34,060 bases of DNA, taken from NCBI GenBank assembly GCA_946636615.1, contig CAMPBE010000017.1, positions 1 through 34,060 on the forward strand, given 5' to 3'. The notes under the pieces were generated by a model. That model was not told the DNA's origin, ran no database searches, and saw only the letters and a program-made list of their open reading frames with translations. A program made the position numbers and the translations under genes. Source of the DNA: an uncultured bacterium. Lineage in GTDB: Bacteria; Cyanobacteriota; Vampirovibrionia; Gastranaerophilales; Gastranaerophilaceae. Shown here one piece after another: positions 1-8,222 of the stretch. Positions within the stretch are counted from its first letter, which is position 1. Each line of letters begins with the position of its first letter.

Positions 1-126
1 ACATTTCTATTATTTAGTTATAATAATTTGTTAAATTTTATTCACAAATAAAAGTTATGAGGCAATACTCATTAAAAAAAATACTTTATATAAGAGTAGT
101 GTAGTAGTTTATATTGTAGTGTGTAA

Positions 127-903
127 ATGGTATTAGAAATCAATAGAACGCTTAATGTAGGCGGAATTACCCCTAATATTTATAATAACCGAAACAGATA
201 TGTAAGTTTCGGTCAACAGAGTGCTGACACTTTTGAAAACACTTCGCTCAATCGCTACACAACTGAAACTGCAATAAGAAGAATGATTGAGAATAACCAT
301 AAAGTTAAAAATATTATTAAAGATTTTAATCCGAATATGGATTTGAATATAGAAGAATTAAACGAGCTTATGCAAAATCATGCTACAGATACCCGTAATA
401 TAACAATAGGAATAGCTGAACATCTTCCGTTTGCACTACAGTCAAAAGTTGATAAAAAAGCGCTAAATGATGCTGCGTACTTGCATGATCTGGGTAAGGT
501 GTTAATTCCTAAAGAAATTTTAAATAAGCCTGCAAAATTAGACGAAGCAGAAACAAAAATAATGCATACTCATTCTGAATTAAGCTATGAAATGCTTAAA
601 AATTCCGGTCTGAATGATAAAACTCTTAAATTAATAAGAAATCATCATCAAAATGCAAAAAGGACAGGTTATCCTTGGGTTAGCAATAATTTTAACGCCG
701 ATTTAGATTTGCAAATTTTGTCAACTGCTGACAAATATTCTGCATTAACGGAGAAACGTCAATATAAAGAACCAATGTCTTCTGAACAGGCTTTGACAAT
801 AATTTATCAGGATGTTAAGGATGGAAAGCTGCATCCGTTTGTCTTTAAAGCATTGGTTAATTATACGAACAGCCCTGAAGCTATACAAAAAGTTGCTTCA
901 TAA
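127..903 (+). CDS. HD-GYP-type phosphohydrolase, probable cyclic di-GMP phosphodiesterase
   Basis: 258 aa. The HD-GYP core spans about residues 85-245. Visible motifs are HDLGK at 120-124, the following 'IPKEILNKP' stretch, HTH at 147-149, NHH at 172-174, GYP at 181-183 and ADKYSAL at 201-207 followed by R211-Q-Y, the usual order for HD-GYP domains that hydrolyse cyclic di-GMP. The common HHE is HHQ here. There is no receiver, PAS or membrane segment, only a roughly 80-residue N-terminal region of unknown role containing a short V-S-F-G motif at 26-29 that recurs in other orphan proteins of this window. No Shine-Dalgarno sequence precedes the ATG; a -10-like TATATT sits at 110-115, so the mRNA may have almost no leader. 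Fold assignment is firm; catalytic activity is inferred from retained metal ligands. Confidence 0.85.
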   Translation: MVLEINRTLNVGGITPNIYNNRNRYVSFGQQSADTFENTSLNRYTTETAIRRMIENNHKVKNIIKDFNPNMDLNIEELNELMQNHATDTRNITIGIAEHLPFALQSKVDKKALNDAAYLHDLGKVLIPKEILNKPAKLDEAETKIMHTHSELSYEMLKNSGLNDKTLKLIRNHHQNAKRTGYPWVSNNFNADLDLQILSTADKYSALTEKRQYKEPMSSEQALTIIYQDVKDGKLHPFVFKALVNYTNSPEAIQKVAS

Positions 904-904
904 A

Positions 905-935
905 AACAACCCCCTAAATATTTAGGGAGTTGTTT
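905..935. terminator. Bidirectional rho-independent terminator between the HD-GYP gene and pnp
   Basis: The arms 905-919 and 920-934 form an inverted repeat of about 15 bp with one mismatch, folding on AACAACCCCCTAAAT. It lies between the stop codons of two convergent genes. On the minus strand (pnp) the stem runs into TTGTTTTTAT, a fair U-tract; on the plus strand the tail is shorter. Confidence 0.8.
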
Positions 936-952
936 CATAAAGATTATGTGTC

Positions 953-3094
953 TTATTGAACGTTTGCTTTTTCTTCGTCAGTTACCCCTTTGATTGTAAG
1001 GTTTACTCTGCCTTTGTCATCTATCTTAATAACTTTTACAATTACTTCTTGACCAATTTGTAAATGCGGTTCAATAGTTTCAATTCTCTCATTGCAAACT
1101 TGAGAAATATGAACCATACCGTCTTTTCCAGGAGCAAGTTCAACAAATGCACCAATTGGAATGATTCTTACAACTTTACCTTTCAAAACCATTCCTTGTT
1201 CTGGTTTGAAAGTAAGTTCTCTAATCATTCTCTTCGCAATTTCAGCGCCTTCCTGATCGTTAGATGTAATTGTTACTACACCTGAATCTTGAATGTCAAT
1301 TTCAGCGCCTGAAGCATCAATAATTGCTCTAATTTGTTTTCCGCCAGGTCCAATTACTGTTCCTATATCTTCTGTCGGAATTGTCATTGTTGAAATGCTA
1401 GGAGCAAACGGCGACATCGGTCCCGGTTCAGTGATTGCTTCTCTCATTTTGCCTAAAATATGTAATCTGCCTTCTTTAGCCTGAGCCAAAGCTCTTCTCA
1501 ATGTATCGTTTGCAATACCTTTAGCTTTCATATCCATTTGAAGGGCTGTAATTCCTGTATCGTTACCTGTAACTTTAAAGTCCATGTCGCCCAAAAAGTC
1601 TTCGATACCCTGAATATCGGTTAATACAACAGGTTCTTTGCCTTCTTCAGTAATCATACCCATTGCAACACCGCCAATCATACATTTAACAGGAACGCCG
1701 GCGTTCATCAATGCCATTGAAGATCCGCAAGTTGAAGCCATTGATGTTGAACCGTTTGATTCCAATACATCTGATGTTACTCTGATTGTATAACCGAATT
1801 CTTCCTGAGAAGGAAGTGCAGGAACATTAGCTCTTTCAGCCAAGTTCCCGTGTCCTACCTCACGTCTTCCCGGTCCCCTTAGAGGTTTTACTTCACCTAC
1901 TGAGAAACCTGGGAATATGTATTTGTGCATATATGTTTTTTCGGTTTCCGGATCAACTCCGTCAAGTTCCTGTTTCATTGCAGGACCTGCAAGAGTTGCT
2001 ACTGATAAAACCTGAGTTTGTCCTCTTGTAAATACTGCAGACCCGTGAGCTCTTGGAATAACTCCAACTTCGCACCAGATTGGTCTAACATCATGAGGCT
2101 TTCTTCCGTCAGCTCTAACACCTTCGTCCAAAATCATTGTACGCATAATTTTCTTTTCTGCGTTTTTGAATTCTTCTGCAACAAAATCAATACCTGTTTC
2201 TTCCATAATTTTCTTTGAATAATCGTCATCAGGAAGTGCATCAATTTTTTCTTTGACAAGTTTTTTTGCTTCTTCAAGTTTTTCTTGTCTGTATGTTCTG
2301 TCGAAATTATGATAAGCATCAAAAATCATATCGTGAGCTGTTTCGTCAATGATTTTTTTAATTTCTGTTGTATCATAAGGATTTACAAATTCTTCTTTAA
2401 CTACTCCGCAATCTTTTGCAAATTGTAATTGAGCTTCGCATTGTTTTCTGATTTCAACTTGTGCAAATTCTACAGCATTCATAATATCGTCTTCTGTGAC
2501 AAATTTACATCCGGCTTCAACCATAATTACACTGTCGTGTGTACCTGCAACTACGATATCTAAGTCTGATTTGTCAGCTTGTTGGTGAGTTGGGTTTGCT
2601 ATCATGTTGCCATTTTCATCACGAGAAACTCTAACAGCACCAATAGGTCCTTCAAAAGGTGCGCCTGATAACATTAAAGCGCAAGATGCACCAAGCATTG
2701 CCAATGTGTCAGGTTGATTTTGTTGATCGTAGCTGAATAATTGAGCAACGATTTGAATATCGTTTCTGTAACCTTTAGGAAATAAAGGTCTTATTGGTCT
2801 GTCAATCAATCTTGAAATAAGTATAGCTTTGTCGCTGGCTTTTCCTTCTGAACGGTTGTAACCTCCAGGGATACGACCGATTGATGACATTCTTTCTTCG
2901 TAGTCAATTAGTAGTGGGAAAAAGTCAATACCAACTCTTGGTTCTTTTGATACACAGCAGTGAACGAATAACATTGTATCACCGCATCTTACTGTAACTG
3001 AGCCATTAGTGGATTGTGCATATTTTCCGGTTTCAACGGTAACAATTTTACCGCCAATTTCAATTTCAAACTTCTTAGTTTCCGGTATTGTCAT
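953..3094 (-). CDS. pnp: Polyribonucleotide nucleotidyltransferase (PNPase)
   Basis: 713 aa, normal length for the family. PNPase is a phosphorolytic 3'-5' exoribonuclease of mRNA decay that acts as a trimer. Two RNase PH-like halves are recognisable, the first with FFPLLIDYEER and RLIDRPIRPLFP. The second has the RADGR motif near 330, FTRGQTQ and the phosphate-site region SNGSTSMAS. After it come a KH domain (about 570-630, GxxG loop as GPGG at 582-585) and a C-terminal S1 domain (about 634-703, GAFVEL and GMVHIS). The ATG is preceded by AAAGG at suitable spacing. It stands alone, convergent with the HD-GYP gene; rpsO, its common partner, is not adjacent. A small hairpin sits in its 5' leader. 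Identification is essentially certain. Confidence 0.98.
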   Translation of the reverse strand: MTIPETKKFEIEIGGKIVTVETGKYAQSTNGSVTVRCGDTMLFVHCCVSKEPRVGIDFFPLLIDYEERMSSIGRIPGGYNRSEGKASDKAILISRLIDRPIRPLFPKGYRNDIQIVAQLFSYDQQNQPDTLAMLGASCALMLSGAPFEGPIGAVRVSRDENGNMIANPTHQQADKSDLDIVVAGTHDSVIMVEAGCKFVTEDDIMNAVEFAQVEIRKQCEAQLQFAKDCGVVKEEFVNPYDTTEIKKIIDETAHDMIFDAYHNFDRTYRQEKLEEAKKLVKEKIDALPDDDYSKKIMEETGIDFVAEEFKNAEKKIMRTMILDEGVRADGRKPHDVRPIWCEVGVIPRAHGSAVFTRGQTQVLSVATLAGPAMKQELDGVDPETEKTYMHKYIFPGFSVGEVKPLRGPGRREVGHGNLAERANVPALPSQEEFGYTIRVTSDVLESNGSTSMASTCGSSMALMNAGVPVKCMIGGVAMGMITEEGKEPVVLTDIQGIEDFLGDMDFKVTGNDTGITALQMDMKAKGIANDTLRRALAQAKEGRLHILGKMREAITEPGPMSPFAPSISTMTIPTEDIGTVIGPGGKQIRAIIDASGAEIDIQDSGVVTITSNDQEGAEIAKRMIRELTFKPEQGMVLKGKVVRIIPIGAFVELAPGKDGMVHISQVCNERIETIEPHLQIGQEVIVKVIKIDDKGRVNLTIKGVTDEEKANVQ

Positions 3095-3113
3095 AATTAC
3101 CTTTCATCTTTCC

Positions 3114-3130
3114 CGCACTTCCTAAGTGCG
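3114..3130 (-). promoter_or_regulatory. Perfect 7-bp stem-loop in the pnp 5' leader
   Basis: On the minus strand CGCACTT-AGG-AAGTGCG forms a perfect 7-bp stem with a 3-nt loop, about 20 nt upstream of the pnp start and just before its Shine-Dalgarno. It has no U-tract, so it is not a terminator. In enterobacteria a larger hairpin in the pnp leader is cut by RNase III and mediates autoregulation. A similar role here is only a guess, because this stem is far shorter than a typical RNase III site. Confidence 0.5.
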
Positions 3131-3176
3131 ATTTATGTTATACACTTCTAATGTTCAAAATAATTATAATACAAAC

Positions 3177-3368
3177 ATGAAAATGTGGTATATAAATGTT
3201 AATGGCTTAAGTATTCCGCATAATCTCAAAAAAATTGCCGAAGGTTTTGGCTGAAAAATGCCCGAACTCTTTTTACATGTAGAAGAAACAATGCCCGAAG
3301 ATTTTAAAAATCTTTGTATGCTATCATTATTAAAATTTTGGCAAAAAATATTTTTACGTTTTTTATAG
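3177..3368 (+). pseudogene. Possible ORF remnant interrupted by an in-frame TGA
   Basis: From ATG 3177 a reading frame gives 25 codons (starting MKMWYINVNG) to a TGA at 3252-3254. It reopens in the same frame at ATG 3258 for another 36 codons (starting MPELFLHVEE) to a TAG at 3366-3368. Without the TGA it would be one 63-codon ORF ending 5 nt before the next gene. No Shine-Dalgarno or recognised domain is visible. It may be a decayed gene, two tiny ORFs, or chance in AT-rich DNA. TGG is used for Trp elsewhere in the frame and throughout the window, so code reassignment is unlikely. Confidence 0.25.
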
Positions 3369-3373
3369 TCAAC

Positions 3374-3940
3374 ATGAAAACAGATAATATTTCATTTGGT
3401 GCAAAATTTATTAATCCTATAAATGTAGGTAAATTTAATGGAAAAACTTACAGGCAGGTTGATGTTTCTTTTGTAGAAATTAGTCCTTTTAGTGTTAATG
3501 ATATTTCGGCGCTTAAAGATATTGCAACGTATTGGGAAAATGATAAATTTGCGGGGAATATATATTTTTCTGCTGAAAAAATATATAAAACAAAATCTCA
3601 AGATGGCATAAGGATTTTTGCATTAACAACTCAGGTAGATAGCTTTGAAAAATTGGATGCCGATAAAATATTAGGTGTGATTGAGACCGAAAAAAGGGGA
3701 GAACGAGCAATTCATTTTAATGATTTACAAGCAAAACCCGATTGTGTATATGCTGTTCAACCTGAATATAAAGGTATAGGTGATGCTATCTCAAATTCAT
3801 TAAAGAAAATTTATAATAAAATGACCGCAAAATCTGCTCCTGATTTATCTGTAAAGAGATTTTATGAGCGTAACGGATTTGTAGAGAGTGATAAACATCC
3901 TAATTTCTATACTTGGTTAAGAATTGACAAATATATTTAA
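3374..3940 (+). CDS. GNAT-like N-acetyltransferase, orphan
   Basis: 188 aa from ATG 3374. A longer frame opens at TTG 3314, but the preceding 20 residues are hydrophobic and lack an RBS, so the ATG is preferred. The second half looks like a GNAT fold: ILGVIETEK (99-107, strand 4 region), then YAVQPEYKGIGDAI (126-139), matching the acetyl-CoA loop between strand 4 and helix 3, and VKRFYERNGF (160-169), the C-terminal motif of many GNATs. The loop is about two residues shorter than the usual YRGKGIG form, so cofactor binding is uncertain. The N-terminus carries N-I-S-F-G-A-K-F at 5-12, the motif shared with other orphans here. No Shine-Dalgarno; TATAGT at 3364-3369 is a possible -10 almost touching the start codon. 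Substrate unknown. Confidence 0.65.
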   Translation: MKTDNISFGAKFINPINVGKFNGKTYRQVDVSFVEISPFSVNDISALKDIATYWENDKFAGNIYFSAEKIYKTKSQDGIRIFALTTQVDSFEKLDADKILGVIETEKRGERAIHFNDLQAKPDCVYAVQPEYKGIGDAISNSLKKIYNKMTAKSAPDLSVKRFYERNGFVESDKHPNFYTWLRIDKYI

Positions 3941-4174
3941 ATGTTATTTGTATAAATAATGTTTTTGTTTGATATCTGTATTAGTAAGAGATTTTTGCTC
4001 CGAATTAAGATACGGGAACATAGCATCTTTTGGATTTCGTGTGTGTTCAATACAGATTTAGTGTACTGCCTCATGGAGCATTATCATGTATAGTTCTTTG
4101 GCAGAATAATTTCTTCAAAAAAGCATATGTATTTGATCTTTGATATAAACGCTTTTCATTAAATTTGCTTTTAA
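3941..4174. other. Intergenic stretch without a recognised gene
   Basis: AT-rich, with no ORF longer than about 35 codons, no obvious hairpin and no RNA gene signature. It may be decayed coding DNA, since short open stretches run through it. Confidence 0.5.
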
Positions 4175-4318
4175 ATGATTTGGTATATAACACCTACAGG
4201 CATAATCTATCATGAAGCTGATAGTGCCTATATTGACATTGAAAAAATGCCAAAAAAATACAATAAAATTTTTCAAACAACACTCATTATTTATAATTTA
4301 GAAATGCATATCAAATGA
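4175..4318 (+). CDS. Possible 47-aa ORF or gene fragment
   Basis: ATG 4175 opens a 47-codon frame beginning MIWYITPTGIIYHEADSAY and ending in TGA at 4316-4318. It overlaps the 3' end of the convergent 98-aa gene by 21 nt. The composition looks protein-like, but there is no Shine-Dalgarno and no recognised domain. Its W-Y-I start echoes that of the remnant at 3177. It could be a 3' fragment of a lost gene or chance. Confidence 0.2.
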   Translation: MIWYITPTGIIYHEADSAYIDIEKMPKKYNKIFQTTLIIYNLEMHIK

Positions 4319-4594
4319 AGATGGCATTCCGTTAATTCTTTCATCTTCCATACGCATTGCAGAACCTATCGTAAAACTTTCAGCATATATTTTGTTAATT
4401 TTGTATGTCAAATCTCCGTTAAATACTTCCTCGTTTTCTTCTAAAAACTGAAACAGCGGCTCTGCCGGTGATTTTACTATATTATTTAAAGTTTCTTTTG
4501 CATGTTTAATTGTATGTTCGCCAATTTCGGGAACTTTAACATTCATTCCGAATGGTTTATAAGGTCTGTTAAATGATGCTCCTGTTTCTGCCAT
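4298..4594 (-). CDS. Orphan 98-aa protein of unknown function
   Basis: A small soluble protein with no signal peptide, membrane segment or recognised domain. The N-terminus MAETGASFNRPYKPFG is Pro/aromatic-rich and includes G-A-S-F-N at 5-9, loosely like the S-F motif in its neighbours. The remainder is predicted mainly helical and acidic. A good AGGA Shine-Dalgarno lies 8 nt before the ATG, supporting it as a real gene. It follows the larger HNH-like gene on the same strand after a 93-nt gap, so cotranscription is possible. Confidence 0.6.
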   Translation of the reverse strand: MAETGASFNRPYKPFGMNVKVPEIGEHTIKHAKETLNNIVKSPAEPLFQFLEENEEVFNGDLTYKINKIYAESFTIGSAMRMEDERINGMPSSFDMHF

Positions 4595-4687
4595 GATACT
4601 TATCCTTTTTATACCATGGTAGTTATCGGAATTTTTGAGATGAAAATTTAATAATTTGTACTATATTTTTACATTTGTTAATATTTG

Positions 4688-6100
4688 CTATTCACTATAA
4701 GAAGGTCTACATTTAAGATGCTTTGATTTAATTTTTATACCGCTTTCGTCCTTAAATATTTTTAGCATATTTACTACGTCTTCAAAATCAAAGTAGCCTT
4801 TATTTGCATCTTCAATAATTTCATTCCAATATTTTTGTGCATTACACTTTTTAAACATTTTATAAAATTCACCCATATCACTGTGTTGCCGAGTATTATT
4901 GCAGCGCTTACAAGCAATTGCCCAATTGATTATTGAGTCTATACCGCCTAAAAAGGATGGCTTTTGATGTTCTATTGTTAGTTCAGATGGAGTAAATAAA
5001 TCATATGCAATTTTTTCTGGTGACAACTGATCATGCTTTGTTATAAATGCGTATACGTTATCACTTGATGTTGGTAAACTGTTTGCTTGCTTGAATAGTT
5101 CAGCTCGCAATGGGTTTGTATCCTCGAGACCTAATAGTGCTTCTTTTAGGTCATATACAAATGACCTGTTAGAGAATTTCCCCATAATTGGTTCTCCGTT
5201 AAGCTGCTTTTCTGCTTCTAAGCACAAATTGTATATATCTTTCTTTTTATGATTTTTCGTTTCTGTTTTAATAGCCTGTATTATCATTGTGTTAAGTCTT
5301 TTTGCGGGATAATTAATTTTTATATTGTTTATTTTATTTGTTTTTGCGTTTGGTGATATAGTTTTCAAAATTCTTAGTACTATTTTATCAGTAATTGGTT
5401 CAGTTTGTTTGTATATAGCAGGTATTGTTAGCAATTCAGTAAGGCTATTAATTCTCTTTGCCAATTTCGGATCGGATATGGCTTTGGTAAAATTTTCAAT
5501 TTTATATCTTATTTCTTTTCCGCTAAATTCTTCTTCATGAGGTATTCTTAACATTCTGTATCTACTTTTTGCTATTAAATTTAATACATTTGTTTTATTT
5601 TCTTCAGGTAGTTTATTTGCAAGGACTGCCATTTTATTAAATATTGGTTCTTGAGATTTTAAAAGCTCTTTATTTGCTTTTGTTGACATTATTTTTATAA
5701 CTGTATCCAGCTTTGCTTGAGGATTCTTTCTTGATATATATTCGACATATTCAAAAATTTCACGTTCAGAAGTATGTAAGCATTCTTTGTATTTTCTAAA
5801 TCTTTTTACAAAAGCTCCTATTGGTAATGAGAACAAATTGTCATTTTTCCAAGTGTTAAATAAAGCTTCATCATATTTCATTAGTACACTACAGTACATG
5901 CAATGATATCCGCCTCTTTGTATTGCTCTCTCCTTAAATGCTTTGACTGTTTTTATAGGTATTATTCGGTGTTTACTGCTAAAAGAAACTTTATCTGAAT
6001 TAGGAATAAAATTTGTAGGATAATTTTGCAAAGTCAAATTATGATTGCTTTGCATGTTTCTGTTTGAATGCAGTTGTGGAAGTATTGATTGAATCCTCAT
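4688..6100 (-). CDS. HNH-type nuclease-like protein with long insertion between zinc-knuckle halves
   Basis: 470 aa. A first Cys pair C67-x-x-C70 sits in GGYHCMYC, typical of the start of an HNH zinc knuckle. The rest of the HNH signature appears about 300 residues later: T-I-E-H at 375-378, P-x-x-x-GG at 381-386, N392, C397-x-x-C400-N-N at 397-402 and R404. A largely helical region fills the gap. The next upstream gene encodes a shorter paralogue with the same plan. The N-terminal 45 residues look disordered and contain K-V-S-F-S at 37-41. There is no clear Shine-Dalgarno; the start codon lies in a weak ATCCT/AGGAT inverted repeat. HNH proteins with these residues usually cut DNA with a divalent metal; activity and target here are unknown. 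Confidence 0.7.
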   Translation of the reverse strand: MRIQSILPQLHSNRNMQSNHNLTLQNYPTNFIPNSDKVSFSSKHRIIPIKTVKAFKERAIQRGGYHCMYCSVLMKYDEALFNTWKNDNLFSLPIGAFVKRFRKYKECLHTSEREIFEYVEYISRKNPQAKLDTVIKIMSTKANKELLKSQEPIFNKMAVLANKLPEENKTNVLNLIAKSRYRMLRIPHEEEFSGKEIRYKIENFTKAISDPKLAKRINSLTELLTIPAIYKQTEPITDKIVLRILKTISPNAKTNKINNIKINYPAKRLNTMIIQAIKTETKNHKKKDIYNLCLEAEKQLNGEPIMGKFSNRSFVYDLKEALLGLEDTNPLRAELFKQANSLPTSSDNVYAFITKHDQLSPEKIAYDLFTPSELTIEHQKPSFLGGIDSIINWAIACKRCNNTRQHSDMGEFYKMFKKCNAQKYWNEIIEDANKGYFDFEDVVNMLKIFKDESGIKIKSKHLKCRPSYSE

Positions 6101-6145
6101 ATAAGGATAAAATTGCTAACAAAATTTTTTTGCTAGTTTGTAAAT

Positions 6146-7099
6146 TTATTTGTATAAATTGTTAATATCAGCTTCAATTATACCTTCTGACAAGTTATAT
6201 AGTGTTTTTGACAAATTTTCCACATATTCCTTTTTGCATAGTTTTTTATTGCATAATGATATTAATTTGTCAAAATGATATTGTGCATTTTCAGGCATAT
6301 ATGGATTTTCTTCTATCTGATATGATATCGGATAATGGTGTCTTGAATTGTTGCAGTGTGTACATTCAAGCGCAAAATTTAAAGAATTATTTTGTCCTTT
6401 TAAACATTTTGGCATAAGATGTTCAAAAGTTCCAACTGAAGGATGTATTAGATTTAGTGCTATTATTTCCGATTTTTTTCTAGCATTTTTTACAACGAAA
6501 GCACAAACTTCATCGCTTGATCTTGGTAATCTTTTTGCTATTGTAATAATTTCTTCTCTTATTTTAGCGTTTTCAATATTTGATACTATTTGTTTTAATT
6601 TATGAATAAAAATTCTTCTTGAAAATGGCTTGTGAGGTTTCGGATCAAATATTATATCATTTGTTTTGATAATTAATTTTCTAAGTGCTCTTGCTGTCTT
6701 TTTGGGAAGAATTCTTCTGTAAAAACTTATTTTATTAAATATGTTGCTTTGGATTTTGACAAGAGCAAGTTCATGTATTTCTTTTTTTAATAGTAATAAT
6801 TGCTGAAAATCCATTTCGGGATATTTTTGGGCCATTCCTTTAAACATGTTAAACACTTGTCTTTCAACCGGATGCATAATTCTTTCATACGGTTCAAGAA
6901 CTTTTACGACATCATAAGCTTTCCCAACCAATAAGTGATCATCAAGAATTTTGGTATATTCATCAGGATGCATCATTTCCAAACCACAACAAAGACAAGG
7001 AATATGAAATTTAAATAATTCTCTAAGTTCCTTGCGAGTAAGGGGAATCTCTTTGCAGCGAAAAGCTGCATTTTCGATTTTTACAACTTTTCTATCCAT
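6146..7099 (-). CDS. HNH-type nuclease-like protein, shorter paralogue
   Basis: 317 aa from ATG 7099, chosen because AAAGG precedes it by 5 nt; an upstream TTG at 7117 would add six residues. Numbered from that TTG, C41-x-x-C44 (PCLCCG) forms the first half knuckle. The second half has F-E-H at 231-233, N247, C252-x-x-C255-N-N at 252-257 and R259. The insert is about 190 residues. It aligns with the 470-aa neighbour across the insert (both contain ER-x-(V/I)-F, then Q-x-x-IFNK and LP) and most clearly just before the E-H (LP-x-SSD-x-V-x-AF, then PS-x-x-T-x-EH). It lies 45 nt upstream of that gene and 53 nt after tsaB, all on one strand. Paralogy is clear from sequence; nuclease function is inferred. 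Confidence 0.7.
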   Translation of the reverse strand: MDRKVVKIENAAFRCKEIPLTRKELRELFKFHIPCLCCGLEMMHPDEYTKILDDHLLVGKAYDVVKVLEPYERIMHPVERQVFNMFKGMAQKYPEMDFQQLLLLKKEIHELALVKIQSNIFNKISFYRRILPKKTARALRKLIIKTNDIIFDPKPHKPFSRRIFIHKLKQIVSNIENAKIREEIITIAKRLPRSSDEVCAFVVKNARKKSEIIALNLIHPSVGTFEHLMPKCLKGQNNSLNFALECTHCNNSRHHYPISYQIEENPYMPENAQYHFDKLISLCNKKLCKKEYVENLSKTLYNLSEGIIEADINNLYK

Positions 7100-7152
7100 A
7101 AATGCCTTTGTTTTCAATATATATATTCCCTTGAATGAACCTTTTTAATCAC

Positions 7153-7764
7153 CTAACCCATAGGTGGAGGCTGAATGTACAAGGGTTTCAAAAGCCGCCA
7201 ATTGCATTCTTGGTCAGGCATTTTTTCTTCTGCTAGTTTTATTAAAATTTCTCCCAAATTAAGTTCTTGATTTTGATATGATTTTCCCCCAAGAATTGGT
7301 TGCAGCTTGTTATCAGTTAATACTGAATATTTTTCAGTGTCAATTAATTTCTTAACATCTTCTAGCTGAACAGCACCTTTTATTTCATTATCTACGTATA
7401 AGTAAGCGCAATTTTTTCTTGCGTCAAGAGCAATAAGAGGATTTTCTCCAGCACAATTGGCTAGAATTTCGAGTGAAGATATTCCGATAGCCATACAATT
7501 TAGCTGTTGTGCCATTACTCTTGCTACAGTAACACAAGCTCTTATACCCGTAAAACTTCCCGGGCCTATATTAACTGCTATTAAATTTATATCTCTAGGT
7601 TCAATATTGTTTTCTTTTAAAATTTCTTTAATAGTTGAAATTAAAAATGCCGAATGGTATTTGTTGTCGTGATTTTCGACAATTTTTGATGATAGAATAT
7701 TATTGTCTTTTCCCAAAGCTACATACATTTTATCTAAACAAGTATCAAACGCTAATGTTATCAT
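7153..7764 (-). CDS. tsaB: tRNA threonylcarbamoyladenosine biosynthesis protein TsaB
   Basis: 203 aa. TsaB (YeaZ) is an ASKHA-fold partner of TsaD and TsaE in forming t6A37 on ANN-decoding tRNAs. It starts MITLAFDTC, the usual phosphate-1-like strand, and has the family hallmark GPGSFTGIR at about 68-76 followed by GISSLEILA. The C-terminal part is shorter and more divergent, as is common in TsaB. Its start overlaps tsaE by 4 nt (ATGA), implying translational coupling. tsaD is not in the window. A weak inverted repeat spans its stop codon. Confidence 0.95.
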   Translation of the reverse strand: MITLAFDTCLDKMYVALGKDNNILSSKIVENHDNKYHSAFLISTIKEILKENNIEPRDINLIAVNIGPGSFTGIRACVTVARVMAQQLNCMAIGISSLEILANCAGENPLIALDARKNCAYLYVDNEIKGAVQLEDVKKLIDTEKYSVLTDNKLQPILGGKSYQNQELNLGEILIKLAEEKMPDQECNWRLLKPLYIQPPPMG

Positions 7765-8222
7765 TTAGAGAGCTCCTCTATAATTTCATCTTCTCCTGCT
7801 GAAATAAATTCATATATGCGAGAATCATCATTGTCATAAGTTACGTTTATTTTTATATGTTTAAAAGGAGCTTCGTTTTGATTAAATTCTGCCCATTCTA
7901 CAAATGTAACTTGTTTGCCTTCCGAATATTCTCTAAGTTCATCGTATATCGTTTTAATTCCTTCATTTTCCAATCTGTACAAATCAAAGTGATAAATTGG
8001 AATTGAGCCTGTATGGTATTCATTCAAGATTACGAAACTAGGACTTGTTACTTTTTCTTTGACATCAAGTGCCTCTGCAACAAGTTTTACAAATGCAGTT
8101 TTTCCGGCTCCAATTTCTCCGTACAAATTTATAAAACACCCATTTTGAATGAGTTTTGCAAATTTTTTAGCAAGAACTTTGGTATCATCTAATGTTTTGC
8201 ATATTTGTTTATATGTTTTCAT
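7761..8222 (-). CDS. tsaE: tRNA threonylcarbamoyladenosine biosynthesis ATPase TsaE
   Basis: 153 aa, normal length. Walker A GEIGAGKTAF lies near residues 36-45, SPSFVILNEY near 60-69, and then HFDLYRLE and a TFVEWAE strand, the standard TsaE series. TsaE hydrolyses ATP to drive turnover of the TsaBD complex. The gene overlaps the end of the GGDEF gene by 14 nt and the start of tsaB by 4 nt, so the run is almost certainly one transcript. Confidence 0.95.
   Translation of the reverse strand: MKTYKQICKTLDDTKVLAKKFAKLIQNGCFINLYGEIGAGKTAFVKLVAEALDVKEKVTSPSFVILNEYHTGSIPIYHFDLYRLENEGIKTIYDELREYSEGKQVTFVEWAEFNQNEAPFKHIKINVTYDNDDSRIYEFISAGEDEIIEELSK

Noticed and set aside
3314-3373. Extension of the GNAT-like protein to a TTG start giving a hydrophobic N-terminus like a signal peptide
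   Set aside because: No RBS before the TTG, and the ATG at 3374 puts the N-I-S-F-G motif near the N-terminus, as in the other proteins with this motif.
4040-4140. A short frame reading Y-R-F-S-V-L-P-H-G, resembling a reverse transcriptase motif
   Set aside because: The open frame is only about 32 codons, with no catalytic Y-x-D-D, no other conserved block and no retron-like RNA nearby. A chance match is more likely.
7150-7166. Inverted repeat CACCTA/TAGGTG spanning the tsaB stop codon as a terminator
   Set aside because: Only 6 bp, and on the minus strand it is followed by ATTAAAAAGG and not a T-run.
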